Assembly: GCA_000761475.1 (NCBI GenBank)
Contig: JQNW01000001.1
Location: forward strand, 682,001-746,000
Direction of reading: 5' to 3'
DNA: 64,000 nt
Source: Chromohalobacter israelensis
GTDB lineage: Bacteria; Pseudomonadota; Gammaproteobacteria; Pseudomonadales; Halomonadaceae
In this document: positions 19,007 through 28,220 of the stretch, in pieces
How positions within the stretch are numbered: position 1 is the first letter of the stretch
How the letters are laid out: every line of letters begins with the position of its first letter
Program-made: the position numbers and the translations under genes
The notes under the pieces: generated by a model
Seen by the model: only the letters and a program-made list of their open reading frames with translations
Database searches by the model: none
Told to the model about the DNA's origin: nothing

Positions 19007-20008
19007 TCAGGCGCCGCGAATGCCTCGACCGGGCAAGCGCTCGCGATCATGCGGTCGCATGAGATCGAGTACCGGCCCCTGGGGGACGATGCGCGTCGGA
19101 TTGATGGTGTCGTGGCTGTAATAATAGTGGCGCTTGATGTGATCGAAGCTCACGGTCTCGGCGATGCCCGGCCACTGGTACAGCTCGCGCAGATAATTCG
19201 ACAGATTGGGGTAGTCCTCGATACGCCGCAGATTGCACTTGAAGTGTCCGTGATAGACGGCATCGAAGCGCACCAGCGTGGTGAAGAGTCGAATGTCCGC
19301 CTCGGTGAGCCACTCCCCGGCGAGATAGCGCCCTGAATCGAGACGCGTCTCGAGCCGGTCGAGAGCCGCGAACAGGGCCGCGACGTGCTTGTCGTAGACT
19401 TTCTGATCCGTTGCGAAGCCGGCCTTGTAGACGCCGTTGTTGACGTGATCGTAGACATCAGCATTGACGGCATCGATGGTCTCGCGCAGATCCTCGGGGT
19501 AGAAATCCAGGCGATTGCCGGTCAGGTCATCGAAGGCGCTGCCCAGCATGCGCACCAGCTCGGCGGACTCGTTGTTGACGATGCGTCCGGTCCGGCGATC
19601 CCACAGCGCCGGCACCGTGACCCGACCGGTATACTGCGGATCGGTCAGCGTATACAGCTGGTGGTGGTAATCGACGCCATTGAGCGGGTCGCCGCTGGAG
19701 CCTTCATCGGTGGCATACGTCCAGCCGTTGGCCAGCATCAACGGGCTGGTATGCGACACGCCGATCATGTCCTCCAGCCCCTTGAGCTTGCGCATGATCA
19801 AGGTGCGATGCGCCCAGGGGCAAGCCAGCGAGACGTAGAGATGAAAACGCCCCGGCTCGGCAACCAGCCCCGGCTGCCCTTCCGGCCCCGGCGACCCGTC
19901 CGCCGTGACCCAATCGCGCAGCTTGGCCGACTCGCGCACGAACTCGCCGCCGTGCTTCTTGGTGTCGTACCACTGATCGTGCCAGCGACCGTCGATCAAC
20001 AGTCCCAT
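19007..20008 (-). CDS. yqjG: Glutathionyl-hydroquinone reductase (YqjG/ECM4 type, Xi-class GST)
   Basis: 333-residue glutathione transferase that removes glutathione from glutathionyl-hydroquinones. The catalytic cysteine is in the SLACPWAHRTLIMRKLKGL motif near residue 63. NNESAELVRML is the glutathione-binding SAE motif, and the C-terminal helical half (AGEWLTEADIRLFTTLVRFD) is typical. Start ATG at 20008 with GGAG upstream. It ends 28 bases from the convergent yaiI gene. With WrbA elsewhere in the window it suggests quinone handling, but the two are not linked genetically. Confidence 0.93.
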   Translation of the reverse strand: MGLLIDGRWHDQWYDTKKHGGEFVRESAKLRDWVTADGSPGPEGQPGLVAEPGRFHLYVSLACPWAHRTLIMRKLKGLEDMIGVSHTSPLMLANGWTYATDEGSSGDPLNGVDYHHQLYTLTDPQYTGRVTVPALWDRRTGRIVNNESAELVRMLGSAFDDLTGNRLDFYPEDLRETIDAVNADVYDHVNNGVYKAGFATDQKVYDKHVAALFAALDRLETRLDSGRYLAGEWLTEADIRLFTTLVRFDAVYHGHFKCNLRRIEDYPNLSNYLRELYQWPGIAETVSFDHIKRHYYYSHDTINPTRIVPQGPVLDLMRPHDRERLPGRGIRGA

Positions 20009-20128
20009 CCCATGTGCTCCCTCTCGGTTCGGAACGCAATGAATGCGTCATCGGAAAACGAGTGGGCGACGCACGACCACTCTCGACAGCGCTCAGCATA
20101 AAACGATGCCATCGAAGCTCAAGCGCAT

Positions 20129-21052
20129 TTAAGTGGCCCGACCGTTCGCTTCTGTCGAATGCTCGTCACAGCAGCGCGCCACCGCATCATGCAGTGAGCG
20201 TGCCGTCGCGCGTGTCGCCGGTCCCGCACGATCCCGGTCGCGGAAGATCAACTGTATCGGCACCTCGCGACGCCCTCCCACGGTGAGCGGCAGCGGCACC
20301 AGCGTGCCCTGGCGCAAGGCATCCCGAATGCGGGTCGTCGGCATCCAGGCGAACCCCAGCCCCCGGCACAACATGTCGAGCGAGGTCTCCAGATGGCTCA
20401 GCGTCCAGCGCTGCTCGGCCTTGAGCCACCCGGCATCCATCGACTGGCGGAGGGCCGAGTCGCGCACCACCAGCTGGCGATGCTGCTCCAGATCGCGCAA
20501 ATCGAGCTCGCGCCCCAGATGCTGCAAGGGATGGTCGGGATGCGACACCGCCAGGAACGTCACGTTGACCAGGGGCTCGCCCAGAAACCCTTGCGCGGCG
20601 ATACCCGATACCACCAGGTCGGCGCGCCCGTCATAGAGCATCTCGATGCCGCCATTGAGCACGGTTTCATGCAGCTGGACGCGGACATGCGGATACTCCC
20701 GCGAGACGGTATCCAGCGCATGTGCCAAGGCATCCGGCGGGAAGATCTGATCCACCGCGAGCACGACCTCGGCTTCGAGCCCTTCGGCCAGACGCCCGGC
20801 GACATCCTCGAGGGCTTCGGCGCTTTCCAGCAACTGGCGGGCACGCCGCAACAGCATCGCGCCTGACTCGGTCAAGCGCACCTGACGTCCCACCGGTTCC
20901 AGAACGCGGATTCCCAATTGCTCCTCGAGCTTGTGCACCGCGTGGTTGAGCGTGGAAGGACTCTTGTGCACGGCCTCGGCGGCACGCGCGAACCCGCCAT
21001 GATCGACCACGGCGGCCAGCATGCGCCATTGCGCCAATGTGACATTTTTCAT
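20129..21052 (-). CDS. LysR-family transcriptional regulator, divergent from pirin gene
   Basis: 307-residue LysR regulator with an N-terminal helix-turn-helix (LAQWRMLAAVVDHGGFARAAEAVHKSPSTLNHAVHKLEEQLG) and a periplasmic-binding-like effector domain. The ATG at 21052 (MKNVTLAQW) is preferred over the upstream frame start at 21070 because it matches the family N-terminus. It is divergent from a pirin gene 91 bases away, a common arrangement (compare YhaJ/YhaK in E. coli), so it probably controls that gene. The effector is unknown. Confidence 0.88.
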   Translation of the reverse strand: MKNVTLAQWRMLAAVVDHGGFARAAEAVHKSPSTLNHAVHKLEEQLGIRVLEPVGRQVRLTESGAMLLRRARQLLESAEALEDVAGRLAEGLEAEVVLAVDQIFPPDALAHALDTVSREYPHVRVQLHETVLNGGIEMLYDGRADLVVSGIAAQGFLGEPLVNVTFLAVSHPDHPLQHLGRELDLRDLEQHRQLVVRDSALRQSMDAGWLKAEQRWTLSHLETSLDMLCRGLGFAWMPTTRIRDALRQGTLVPLPLTVGGRREVPIQLIFRDRDRAGPATRATARSLHDAVARCCDEHSTEANGRAT

Positions 21053-21143
21053 TCGAAATACTCGAAGCAAGAAGCCAACAATATGCGATTAATTTTCGAA
21101 AAATCCGAACTAGAATGCTAGACAAAAGCAAAGGAGATTTTCC

Positions 21144-21992
21144 ATGTCCCATGCCACGACAACGCCACGCCGGATTCGCGACATCCGCGCCAGCCACCCC
21201 AGCCAAGACGGTGATGGCGTCAAGATCCTGCGCCTGCACGATTTCGAGGGCGGGCTCGACCCCTTCCTGATGCTCGACGAGCTGGGCTCCGACCAGCCGG
21301 ACGACTATATCCGCGGCTTTCCCCCGCATCCTCATCGCGGCATGCAGACGCTGACCTATGTGATCCATGGCGGGCTGACGCACGAGGATCACCTCGGTCA
21401 CAGCAGCACCATCCATGCCGGCGATGCACAATGGATGCATACCGGACGCGGCATGATTCATTCGGAAATGCCCCTGACCGACGCCCAGGGCCTGCACGCC
21501 TTTCAGCTGTGGATCAATCTGCCGGCGCGTGACAAGCTCAGCCCCGCCACCTACCGCGATATTCGCGCACAGGAAATGCCTCGTCTCGACGCGGATGGCG
21601 CCACGTTGATCGCACTCGGCGGCCACTGGCAGGATGCGTCGGCAGAAATCGACGGCCCCCTGGATGCTCTGGCAGGCAACGCCGCAGTCGCCGATGCCCG
21701 CTTCGAAGGCGGCACCCTGCAACTGATGGGGCTCACCGATGACACCCTGCTGGTCTACGTCTATCGCGGCACCCTCGATGTAGGCGAACAGCCGGTAACC
21801 GCCGGCCACCTCGCCATCCTCGACGCCGGCGACGCATTGACACTGAGCGCAACGGGCTCGGCAGGCGCCCTTCTCCTGCGCGGCACGCCGCACCGCGAGC
21901 CCATTGCACATTATGGCCCCTTCGTGATGAACTCACGCCACGAGCTCGAGGCCGCCATGCAAGCCTACCGGGACGGCACCTTGACTGAGTAA
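21144..21992 (+). CDS. Pirin family protein (bicupin)
   Basis: 282-residue two-cupin protein. The iron-binding N-terminal cupin shows FPPHPHRGMQTLTYVIHGGLTHEDHLGH with several histidines and a glutamate (AGDAQWMHTGRGMIHSE). The C-terminal half ends in the pirin_C pattern LLLRGTPHREPIAHYGPFVMNS. Some relatives act as quercetin 2,3-dioxygenases; others sense redox state. Start ATG after AAAGGAGATTTTCC. The divergent LysR gene is its likely regulator. Confidence 0.9.
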   Translation: MSHATTTPRRIRDIRASHPSQDGDGVKILRLHDFEGGLDPFLMLDELGSDQPDDYIRGFPPHPHRGMQTLTYVIHGGLTHEDHLGHSSTIHAGDAQWMHTGRGMIHSEMPLTDAQGLHAFQLWINLPARDKLSPATYRDIRAQEMPRLDADGATLIALGGHWQDASAEIDGPLDALAGNAAVADARFEGGTLQLMGLTDDTLLVYVYRGTLDVGEQPVTAGHLAILDAGDALTLSATGSAGALLLRGTPHREPIAHYGPFVMNSRHELEAAMQAYRDGTLTE

Positions 21993-22194
21993 ATTTATGC
22001 AACTACTGTACAAAGCGTGGCAAAGGTAAAGGATTACCCACATAGCCACCAGGGCAGGCAGGCTGATACGACAGCTTGCCATGCCTGCATGATAGGCTGT
22101 ATGCATGAACAGGATAGGCATTTTATTTGCCATGGGTTAAGGTTCCGTTGGCTTTTACCCATTTCCATGTTCATATATACGGCCTTTATTCATC

Positions 22195-23847
22195 ATGTTG
22201 CGAATTCTTCATTCGCTGCCCCGCACGCATAAGTTACTCTTGTTACCGGTTGCCACCATGGTGACCGTGCTGGGCGCACACCAGATCGTGACCGTTGTCG
22301 GCGACGACAGCGGCAACGCCACCAGCCCCAAAGTGGCGACTTCCAGCGACTCGACCGCTTCCACACTGGGTGGCGAGGCCCTCGATACCCTGGCAACCGT
22401 GACCACACGGAACATCCCGCTGAGCGATCTCAAGGCCCAGGAAATCGTCGATGTCAGCCTGATCGACAAAGCGCATGCCAAGGATAATGCGCTGCCCGAA
22501 GCCCAAGCCTTCGAGACTCGCGATACGCACGCTCATATTGCCAACGCCGCAATGCACGTCGCCATTCAGCTGCCGAAGCTAGCGTCCGAAAGCGATTACG
22601 ACAGCGAAGAACTGGGCGGCACCTCCTACGAAGACTTTTCCATCGACCCGATGGAACTGCATGACGAGGATGGCACCCCGAATCTCGAGCGGGAAATCGC
22701 CGCCCAGCAGGAATTCGTGCCGGAGTGGGAAACCTATACGGTCCAGAAGGGCGACACCTTCGCCCAGATGGCGGAGCGCACGCTTGGTCTCGGCTACAGT
22801 GACGTGATGCACATCCTCGACAGCGTTCCCGACAAGAACACCCTGACCCGCTGGCGCGTGGGCCGCTCGTTCGACTACCAGCTCGACGAACAAGGCGACC
22901 TGCTCGCACTGCGCGTCATGAAGAACGCTCGCGAAGGCTATTTGATCGAGCGCGATTCCTCGCATGACGATTTCGACGTCTCCAACATCACCAAGGCGAC
23001 CGAGGCCACTCAGCGCCTGTTCGCCGGCACGGTCAGCGGCAGCTTCACGCTGTCGGCGGAATCCACCGGGCTCTCCGGCGCGGAAGTCGCCCAACTGACC
23101 AACCTGCTGTCGAAGAAACTGGATTTTCGCCGCAACACCCGGGTCGGCGATCACTTCCAGGTGCTCGTCGAATCCGACATGCTCGAAGGCGAGAGCGTCG
23201 ATTCGCGCATCCTGGCCGCCCAGTACCAGGGCGAACGCATGGACCTGACCGTCGTCCGCAACAGCGCCGACGACCGTTTCTACACGCCCGATGGGCAAAG
23301 CCTTGATCCCGCGTTCAACCGCTACCCCTTCGAAGGTCACTATCGCATCAGTTCGCCTTTCAACCTGCGTCGTCATCACCCGATCACCGGGCGCATCAGC
23401 CCGCATCGCGGCACGGACTTCGCCATGCGTACCGGCACGCCCGTCGACGCACCGGCCGCCGGTCGCGTCATCAAGTCCGCCTATCAGGCGGGCGGCGCCG
23501 GCAATTACCTGGTCATCCGCCATGACAACGGCTACAAGACGCGCTACATGCACCTCTCCAAGCGTCTCGTTTCCGAGGGTGATCGCGTCGAGATGGGGCA
23601 GAAAATCGCGCTGTCGGGGAACACTGGTGGCAGCACGGGGCCGCACCTGCATTACGAGGTGATGGTCAACAACCGTGCGGTGGATGCCATGCGCGTCAAG
23701 CTTCCCGAGAACCAGAGCCTGGAAGGCAAGGCCCTGGCGGCGTTTCAAAAGCAGTCCAAACCGCTGCTCGCCAAGCTGGAAAGCGACGCCGACGCCCCGG
23801 CCATCGCCAGCGTGCGTCTCGACGAAGACAGCGGCGACGAAGGCTGA
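22195..23847 (+). CDS. M23 peptidoglycan DD-metallopeptidase with LysM/OapA-like domain
   Basis: 550-residue exported or membrane-anchored murein hydrolase resembling MepM/YebA. A hydrophobic segment at residues 14-32 anchors it. A low-complexity acidic region follows, then an OapA/LysM-like domain at about 178-245 (YTVQKGDTFAQMAERTLGLGY). The M23 domain has zinc ligands in HRGTDFAM and GPHLHYEV. It cuts peptide cross-links to let the cell wall grow. The ribosome site at the ATG (22195) is weak, but the next plausible start would cut into the anchor. The preceding 200 bases are AT-rich and probably hold the promoter. Confidence 0.9.
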   Translation: MLRILHSLPRTHKLLLLPVATMVTVLGAHQIVTVVGDDSGNATSPKVATSSDSTASTLGGEALDTLATVTTRNIPLSDLKAQEIVDVSLIDKAHAKDNALPEAQAFETRDTHAHIANAAMHVAIQLPKLASESDYDSEELGGTSYEDFSIDPMELHDEDGTPNLEREIAAQQEFVPEWETYTVQKGDTFAQMAERTLGLGYSDVMHILDSVPDKNTLTRWRVGRSFDYQLDEQGDLLALRVMKNAREGYLIERDSSHDDFDVSNITKATEATQRLFAGTVSGSFTLSAESTGLSGAEVAQLTNLLSKKLDFRRNTRVGDHFQVLVESDMLEGESVDSRILAAQYQGERMDLTVVRNSADDRFYTPDGQSLDPAFNRYPFEGHYRISSPFNLRRHHPITGRISPHRGTDFAMRTGTPVDAPAAGRVIKSAYQAGGAGNYLVIRHDNGYKTRYMHLSKRLVSEGDRVEMGQKIALSGNTGGSTGPHLHYEVMVNNRAVDAMRVKLPENQSLEGKALAAFQKQSKPLLAKLESDADAPAIASVRLDEDSGDEG

Positions 23848-23876
23848 TCCCGGCCTCGCTCGTCGAGCAATCAGCA

Positions 23877-23911
23877 CCACGCCCCACCTTCTGGTGGGGC
23901 GTGGCGTTTTC
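23877..23911 (+). terminator. Intrinsic terminator after the M23 peptidase gene
   Basis: CCACGCCCCACC (23877-23888), loop TTCT, GGTGGGGCGTGG (23893-23904), then CGTTTTC. It also lies at the end of the convergent nasS gene. Confidence 0.88.
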
Positions 23912-23916
23912 AGGGG

Positions 23917-25137
23917 TCATGAATGCAGGGAAGGTGCGAATCGGGCACCGCCCAGAAGCCGGTCGCCGCCCATGTCGAGCGGACCATGCCGCCCTTCCAT
24001 CACCCAGGCGCCCCCATGCTCGCCCTCGCTCTTGGCATCCACCAACGGATAATTGATGCCCAGGTCATCGGCGGCCTCACGAAACAGGTCCGGCCGGACA
24101 CAACGGGACAGGCACTCATCAAGCACCGCGTCGTCGACGTCCAGGTGCTGCCAGCGCCGCATCTGCCCGGCGTACCAGAGCAAATGGGAGCGCCACGGGA
24201 AATTCGCGGCATGACGATGAAAGACACTCATGCCATGCGTCAGCGACGCCCCCTCCGCCAGCATGCTGTCCTCGACCACGCTGGGCGCGACATCCAGATA
24301 CCCCCGCTCGCACATCAGGCGTGCCGCCTCGCCTCGGTGCGCCGGAGCCTCGAGCCATGCGCATGCCTTCAACAAGGCACGCAAGACAGCACGGTGCGTG
24401 GCCGGATACGCCTGGGCCCACTCTTCGCGTACCGCGAAAACCTTCTCCTGGCCGTTCTGCCAGATGGCGTGGCTGCCGATCAGCACACGCCCACGTTCGC
24501 GGCGTGCCGCGAGCGTATTCCAGGGCTCGCCCACGCAATAGCCGTCCAGCCATCCGGCCTCGAGCTGCTGTGCCACCAGAGGCGGCGGTACCACGCGCAA
24601 TTCGAGATCGCGATCGGGATCGACACCGCCTTCCGCCAGCCAGTAGCGCAACAAATAGCGATGCGAGGAAAAGGGATACACGCTGGCGAAACGCAGCGGT
24701 GGCGCTCCCGTCTCCCGCCGCTGTCTCACCACCGTCGCCAGCGCCCGGGCGGAGGTCGGTGAGGCCGCCATGGCGTCGGGATCGGCAGCCAGCATGTCGT
24801 CGTACAAGGCGTTGGACACGGTGATGGCATTGCCGCCGAGACTGAGGGTCAGCGCCGAGAGCATCGGCGTTCGTCGACCGTCGAGTCCAAGCGTCGAGGC
24901 CAGCGGCATCAATGGCAGCGTCTGTGCGCCATCGAGCAGTGCCAACTGCATGGCATCGCGTATCCCCGCCCACGACGACTCCACGCTCAACGTGACGTCC
25001 AGCCCCTGCTCGGCGAAGAAGCCGCGCTCACGCGCTACCACCAACGGCGCGGCATCGTTGAGCGGCAGCATGCCCAGCGTCAGCGTGTCGAGCTCCGGCG
25101 AAGGCCACGCATCTCGAGGCGTCTGGCGATCGTTCAT
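23917..25137 (-). CDS. nasS: Cytoplasmic nitrate/nitrite sensor NasS
   Basis: 406-residue periplasmic-binding-fold protein of the NrtA/NasS/CmpA group. It has no signal peptide, which marks it as the cytoplasmic sensor rather than an ABC transporter component. Typical lines: LTLGMLPLNDAAPLVVARERGFFAEQGLDVTLS at the start and WLDGYCVGEPWN in the middle. In known systems NasS holds NasT inactive until nitrate or nitrite binds. The ATG at 25137 follows AGGAGACATTG. It starts 9 bases after the nasT stop and is clearly co-transcribed with it. Confidence 0.92.
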   Translation of the reverse strand: MNDRQTPRDAWPSPELDTLTLGMLPLNDAAPLVVARERGFFAEQGLDVTLSVESSWAGIRDAMQLALLDGAQTLPLMPLASTLGLDGRRTPMLSALTLSLGGNAITVSNALYDDMLAADPDAMAASPTSARALATVVRQRRETGAPPLRFASVYPFSSHRYLLRYWLAEGGVDPDRDLELRVVPPPLVAQQLEAGWLDGYCVGEPWNTLAARRERGRVLIGSHAIWQNGQEKVFAVREEWAQAYPATHRAVLRALLKACAWLEAPAHRGEAARLMCERGYLDVAPSVVEDSMLAEGASLTHGMSVFHRHAANFPWRSHLLWYAGQMRRWQHLDVDDAVLDECLSRCVRPDLFREAADDLGINYPLVDAKSEGEHGGAWVMEGRHGPLDMGGDRLLGGARFAPSLHS

Positions 25138-25146
25138 CAATGTCTC

Positions 25147-25731
25147 CTACGACTCGGAATCGTCGGTGGCCAGGACCGCCTGGGCCACCTCGAAAATGGT
25201 CAATCGGCGGTTCATGGCACGCTTGCGTAGCCATTGATAGGCATCATCTTCGGTGAGGGCATGCGCTTGCATCAGCCGGCTCTTGGCGCGCTCGACGGTG
25301 CGCCGCTGCGCCAGGGTGGTCTGCGTCCTGGTCAACTCCCCCTTCAAGGCACGATGCGACTCGAAGCTGGCAATCGCCACGTTGACCATCGAACGCACCA
25401 GCGCGGGTTGCACATCCTCGACCACATACGCGCTGACGCCCACGCTCGTCGCCTCTCGTGTCAGCTCGGGTGTTTCTTCCTCGGCCAGCATGATCATGGG
25501 CTTGGGAAAGCGTCGCCCCAGCTGCCCCATGTGCTCCAGGGTGTCGCGGCTCGGCAGGGCCGCGTCGATGATCACCGCATCCGGCACCTCACGCGTCATG
25601 ATGGCGTAGAGGTCGTCATGCTCGTCGACGCGCGTCACCACATCGAACCCCGCCTCATGCAGCGCTTGCTCCAGTGCCCGGGAACGCTCCGGGCGGGCAT
25701 CCACGATCAGCACCTTCACGGTCATGCGCAT
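25147..25731 (-). CDS. nasT: ANTAR-domain antiterminator NasT
   Basis: 194-residue two-domain protein. The first 120 residues are a receiver-like domain (VKVLIVDARPERSRALEQAL). The C-terminal ANTAR RNA-binding domain contains AKSRLMQAHALTEDDAYQWLRKRAM. NasT binds paired hexaloop hairpins in mRNA leaders and prevents terminator formation when NasS releases it. Matching leaders are present before nasA and nasB in this window. Start is either ATG 25731 or ATG 25725 (MTVKV), both close to AGGAGAGGA. A much longer in-frame reading to 25998 is not supported because it runs through the narK promoter. Confidence 0.92.
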   Translation of the reverse strand: MRMTVKVLIVDARPERSRALEQALHEAGFDVVTRVDEHDDLYAIMTREVPDAVIIDAALPSRDTLEHMGQLGRRFPKPMIMLAEEETPELTREATSVGVSAYVVEDVQPALVRSMVNVAIASFESHRALKGELTRTQTTLAQRRTVERAKSRLMQAHALTEDDAYQWLRKRAMNRRLTIFEVAQAVLATDDSES

Positions 25732-25836
25732 TCCTCTCCTGGGTGCTTGTCGACTTGCAATGCAGCTTGCGTGCCAGAAAAAGCCCCGCGGCAGCCCAGG
25801 CGTCAGGCCGGCTGCACGTCGCCGCGGCACCGAAGA

Positions 25837-25853
25837 TGCATTGCAGCGGTGCA
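25837..25853. promoter_or_regulatory. NtrC-like enhancer site upstream of the nitrate transporter gene
   Basis: TGCATT-GCAGC-GGTGCA matches the NtrC consensus TGCACC-N5-GGTGCA in 10 of 12 half-site positions. It lies about 100 bases before a sigma-54 promoter. The rest of the 367-base nasT-narK intergenic region (25732-26098) holds that promoter and a leader with a short CTCAC/GTGAG hairpin at 25994-26006. No clear terminator was seen in this leader. Confidence 0.5.
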
Positions 25854-25948
25854 ACGACGCCTCGTGCCGCACCATTACCGCACCTTCCTCGCGGGATTCG
25901 ACGGGGCGGCGGCGCCCACGGCGGCGCACTCGCCCGGCGATCCCGCTT

Positions 25949-25965
25949 TGGCACACCCCTTGCTT
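25949..25965 (+). promoter_or_regulatory. Sigma-54 promoter of the nitrate transporter gene
   Basis: TGGCACACCCCTTGCTT has TGGCAC at -24 and TTGC at -12 with exactly 10 bases between the GG and GC, an almost perfect sigma-54 match. Predicted transcript start is near 25975, giving a leader of about 125 bases before the ATG at 26099. Confidence 0.85.
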
Positions 25966-26098
25966 GTTCAACAGTACCGAGACGTGGACCAGGCTCACCA
26001 GGTGAGTACGAGTGCGTCGAACCCGAGCACACGGCCCTTCCCCGAAGGTCGCCGGCGTCGCGTTCGAGCTCCGTCATTTCATCGCGAGAGGATGAGTC

Positions 26099-27454
26099 AT
26101 GGAAATCCGCAACAAAGCCAACAAGATACGGCTTTTCAGCCTCAAGTCACCGCAAATGCGTGCCTTCCACATGTCATGGTTCGCATTTCACGTCTGCTTC
26201 TTCGGCTGGTTCGGCATCGCGCCCTTGATGGCCGTGGTGCGCGAAGACCTCGACCTGAGCAAGGCCCAGATCGGCAACACCATCATCGCTTCCGTCGCCA
26301 TCACGGTGCTGGTCCGACTGGTCATCGGCCTGCTCTGCGACAAGATCGGCCCACGCAAGGCCTACACCTGGCTGCTATGCCTCGGCTCGCTTCCCGTGAT
26401 GTTGATCGGCCTGGCCGACAGCTTCGAGACCTTCCTGCTGGCACGGCTGGCGATCGGGGCCATCGGCGCCTCTTTCGTGATCACCCAATATCATTCCTCG
26501 ATCATGTTCGCACCCAATGTCGTCGGTACCGCCAACGCGACCACGGCAGGCTGGGGCAACCTGGGGGGCGGCACCACGCAGATCCTGATGCCGCTGGTCT
26601 TTTCCGGCATCCTGATGCTGGGCGTCAACGAAGCGCTCGGCTGGCGACTGGCCATGGTCGTGCCCGGCATCGTGCTGTTCTTGACCGGCATCGCCTATTA
26701 CGTCTTTACCCAGGATGCGCCCGACGGCAACTTCGACACGCTTCGGGCACGCGGTGAACTCCCCTATCCCGAGAAGGAGCACGGCATGGCGCACAGCTTC
26801 GGCGCGGCCATGCGGGACGTGCGCGTATGGGCGCTGTTCATCGTCTATGCGGCCTGCTTCGGCGTCGAGCTGACCATCAACAACATCGCCGCCATCTACT
26901 TTTTCGACACCTTCGAGCTCGATCTGGCCACTGCCGGCTTGATCGCCGGCCTGTTCGGCTTGATGAACCTGTTCGCTCGCACCCTGGGGGGCATCTTCTC
27001 GGACCTGTTCGCCCGTCATGGCGGCCTCAGGGGACGCGTGCGCTGGCTGTTCATCGCCATGTTCTGCGAAGGCATCGCGCTGATGGGCTTCGCCCAGATG
27101 CAGACATTGGCACTCGCCATCGGCATCATGCTGGTCTTCAGCCTGTTCACCCAGATGGCCGAGGGCGCCACCTTCGGGGTCGTCCCCTTCATCAACAAGA
27201 AGGCGCTCGGCGCCGTGGCGGGCATCGTGGGAGCCGGCGGCAACGCCGGCGCCGTGGCGGCGGGCTTCCTGTTCCGCAGCGAGTCGCTGAGTTATCAGCA
27301 AGGGCTGTTTTATCTTGGCCTGGCCGTACTGCTTGCATCGTTCTGCGCCTTGCTGGTGCGCTTCTCGCCACAGGTCCTCGCCGAGGAAGATGCCGCCTAC
27401 CGCAACGCCGTCGCGGGTCACGACACTCCAGGCGATGCCATCGCGGCGCGCTGA
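26099..27454 (+). CDS. Nitrate/nitrite transporter, NNP family (MFS)
   Basis: 451-residue inner-membrane transporter with about 12 membrane spans. It carries both nitrate signature motifs, AGWGNLGGGTTQ near residue 155 and GAGGNAGAVAAGF near residue 380, which line the anion path. It belongs to the NarK/NasA major facilitator group. Beside nasST and behind a sigma-54 promoter it is most likely the assimilatory uptake carrier rather than a respiratory antiporter. Start ATG at 26099 after GAGAGGATGAGTC. The reductase genes lie about 10 kb away. Confidence 0.93.
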   Translation: MEIRNKANKIRLFSLKSPQMRAFHMSWFAFHVCFFGWFGIAPLMAVVREDLDLSKAQIGNTIIASVAITVLVRLVIGLLCDKIGPRKAYTWLLCLGSLPVMLIGLADSFETFLLARLAIGAIGASFVITQYHSSIMFAPNVVGTANATTAGWGNLGGGTTQILMPLVFSGILMLGVNEALGWRLAMVVPGIVLFLTGIAYYVFTQDAPDGNFDTLRARGELPYPEKEHGMAHSFGAAMRDVRVWALFIVYAACFGVELTINNIAAIYFFDTFELDLATAGLIAGLFGLMNLFARTLGGIFSDLFARHGGLRGRVRWLFIAMFCEGIALMGFAQMQTLALAIGIMLVFSLFTQMAEGATFGVVPFINKKALGAVAGIVGAGGNAGAVAAGFLFRSESLSYQQGLFYLGLAVLLASFCALLVRFSPQVLAEEDAAYRNAVAGHDTPGDAIAAR

Positions 27455-27485
27455 ACCGCCCCCGCTTACCGGGCCACGACACAAG

Positions 27486-27505
27486 GCCACCGCCATGGCG
27501 GTGGC
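27486..27505 (+). terminator. Perfect palindrome after the nitrate transporter gene
   Basis: GCCACCGCCATGGCGGTGGC is a 20-bp perfect inverted repeat located 31 bases past the transporter stop. It lacks a T-run, so it is a weak or factor-aided terminator or an mRNA-stabilising hairpin. Confidence 0.5.
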
Positions 27506-27602
27506 TGTCGCCATGTTGCCCCTCCGGCCAGTGAGGGGTTGCGGCAGCCGGCATGAATGGCGCACTGTGAACGGTCAGGATCGACACCAAAAGGAGTTCG
27601 CT

Positions 27603-28079
27603 ATGACCATCGCGGTAGGCGACAAGCTGCCCAACGTCACCCTCAAGACCAACGGCGCCAACGGCCCGGAAGACCTCGATACCGGCGAGTTCTTCGCCGG
27701 CAAGCGCGTGGTGCTGTTCGCGGTGCCCGGCGCCTTTACGCCGGGGTGCTCCAACACCCACATGCCGGGCTTCGTGATCAACGCCGACGACATCCTCGCC
27801 AAGGGGGTGGATGCCATCGCTTGCCTGGCCGTCAACGACGCTTTCGTGCTCGGCGCCTGGCAGCAGGATCAAAACGCCCAGGCGATCACCATGCTCGCCG
27901 ACGGCCACGCCGATTTCACCCGCGCCATCGGCATGGAGAAAGACGCCAGCGGCGCCGGCATGGGTACCCGCAGCCAGCGTTACGCCATGATCGTCGACGA
28001 TGGCGTGGTGAGTTATCTGGGCGTCGATGAAAAGGGCGTCGAGAAGAGCAGCGCCGAAACCATCCTCGCCAACTTGTGA
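27603..28079 (+). CDS. Peroxiredoxin, Prx5-like
   Basis: 158-residue thiol peroxidase that reduces hydrogen peroxide and organic peroxides. The peroxidatic cysteine is in PGAFTPGCSNTHMPGF near residue 49; GTRSQRYAMIVDDGVVSYLG is the usual C-terminal strand region. Start ATG at 27603 (MTIAVGDKLPNVTLK) has AAAGGAGTTCGCT upstream; a longer frame upstream to 27315 runs back into the transporter gene and is rejected. It stands alone and ends in a clear hairpin. Confidence 0.93.
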   Translation: MTIAVGDKLPNVTLKTNGANGPEDLDTGEFFAGKRVVLFAVPGAFTPGCSNTHMPGFVINADDILAKGVDAIACLAVNDAFVLGAWQQDQNAQAITMLADGHADFTRAIGMEKDASGAGMGTRSQRYAMIVDDGVVSYLGVDEKGVEKSSAETILANL

Positions 28080-28102
28080 GACCGCCCAGCGATGCTGTCC
28101 TC

Positions 28103-28126
28103 ATGGCCCGCCTCTCGGCGGGCCAT
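28103..28126 (+). terminator. Intrinsic terminator after the peroxiredoxin gene
   Basis: ATGGCCCGCC (28103-28112), loop TCTC, GGCGGGCCAT (28117-28126), followed by TTCG. Confidence 0.75.
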
Positions 28127-28220
28127 TTCGTAAGCGCCTACCCGACTTTCGTGGCGGCGTCAGCACCGGTCCTTTCGGATTAGACTGGAGTTACCACGCA
28201 AAACAAGGAGATGACACGCG

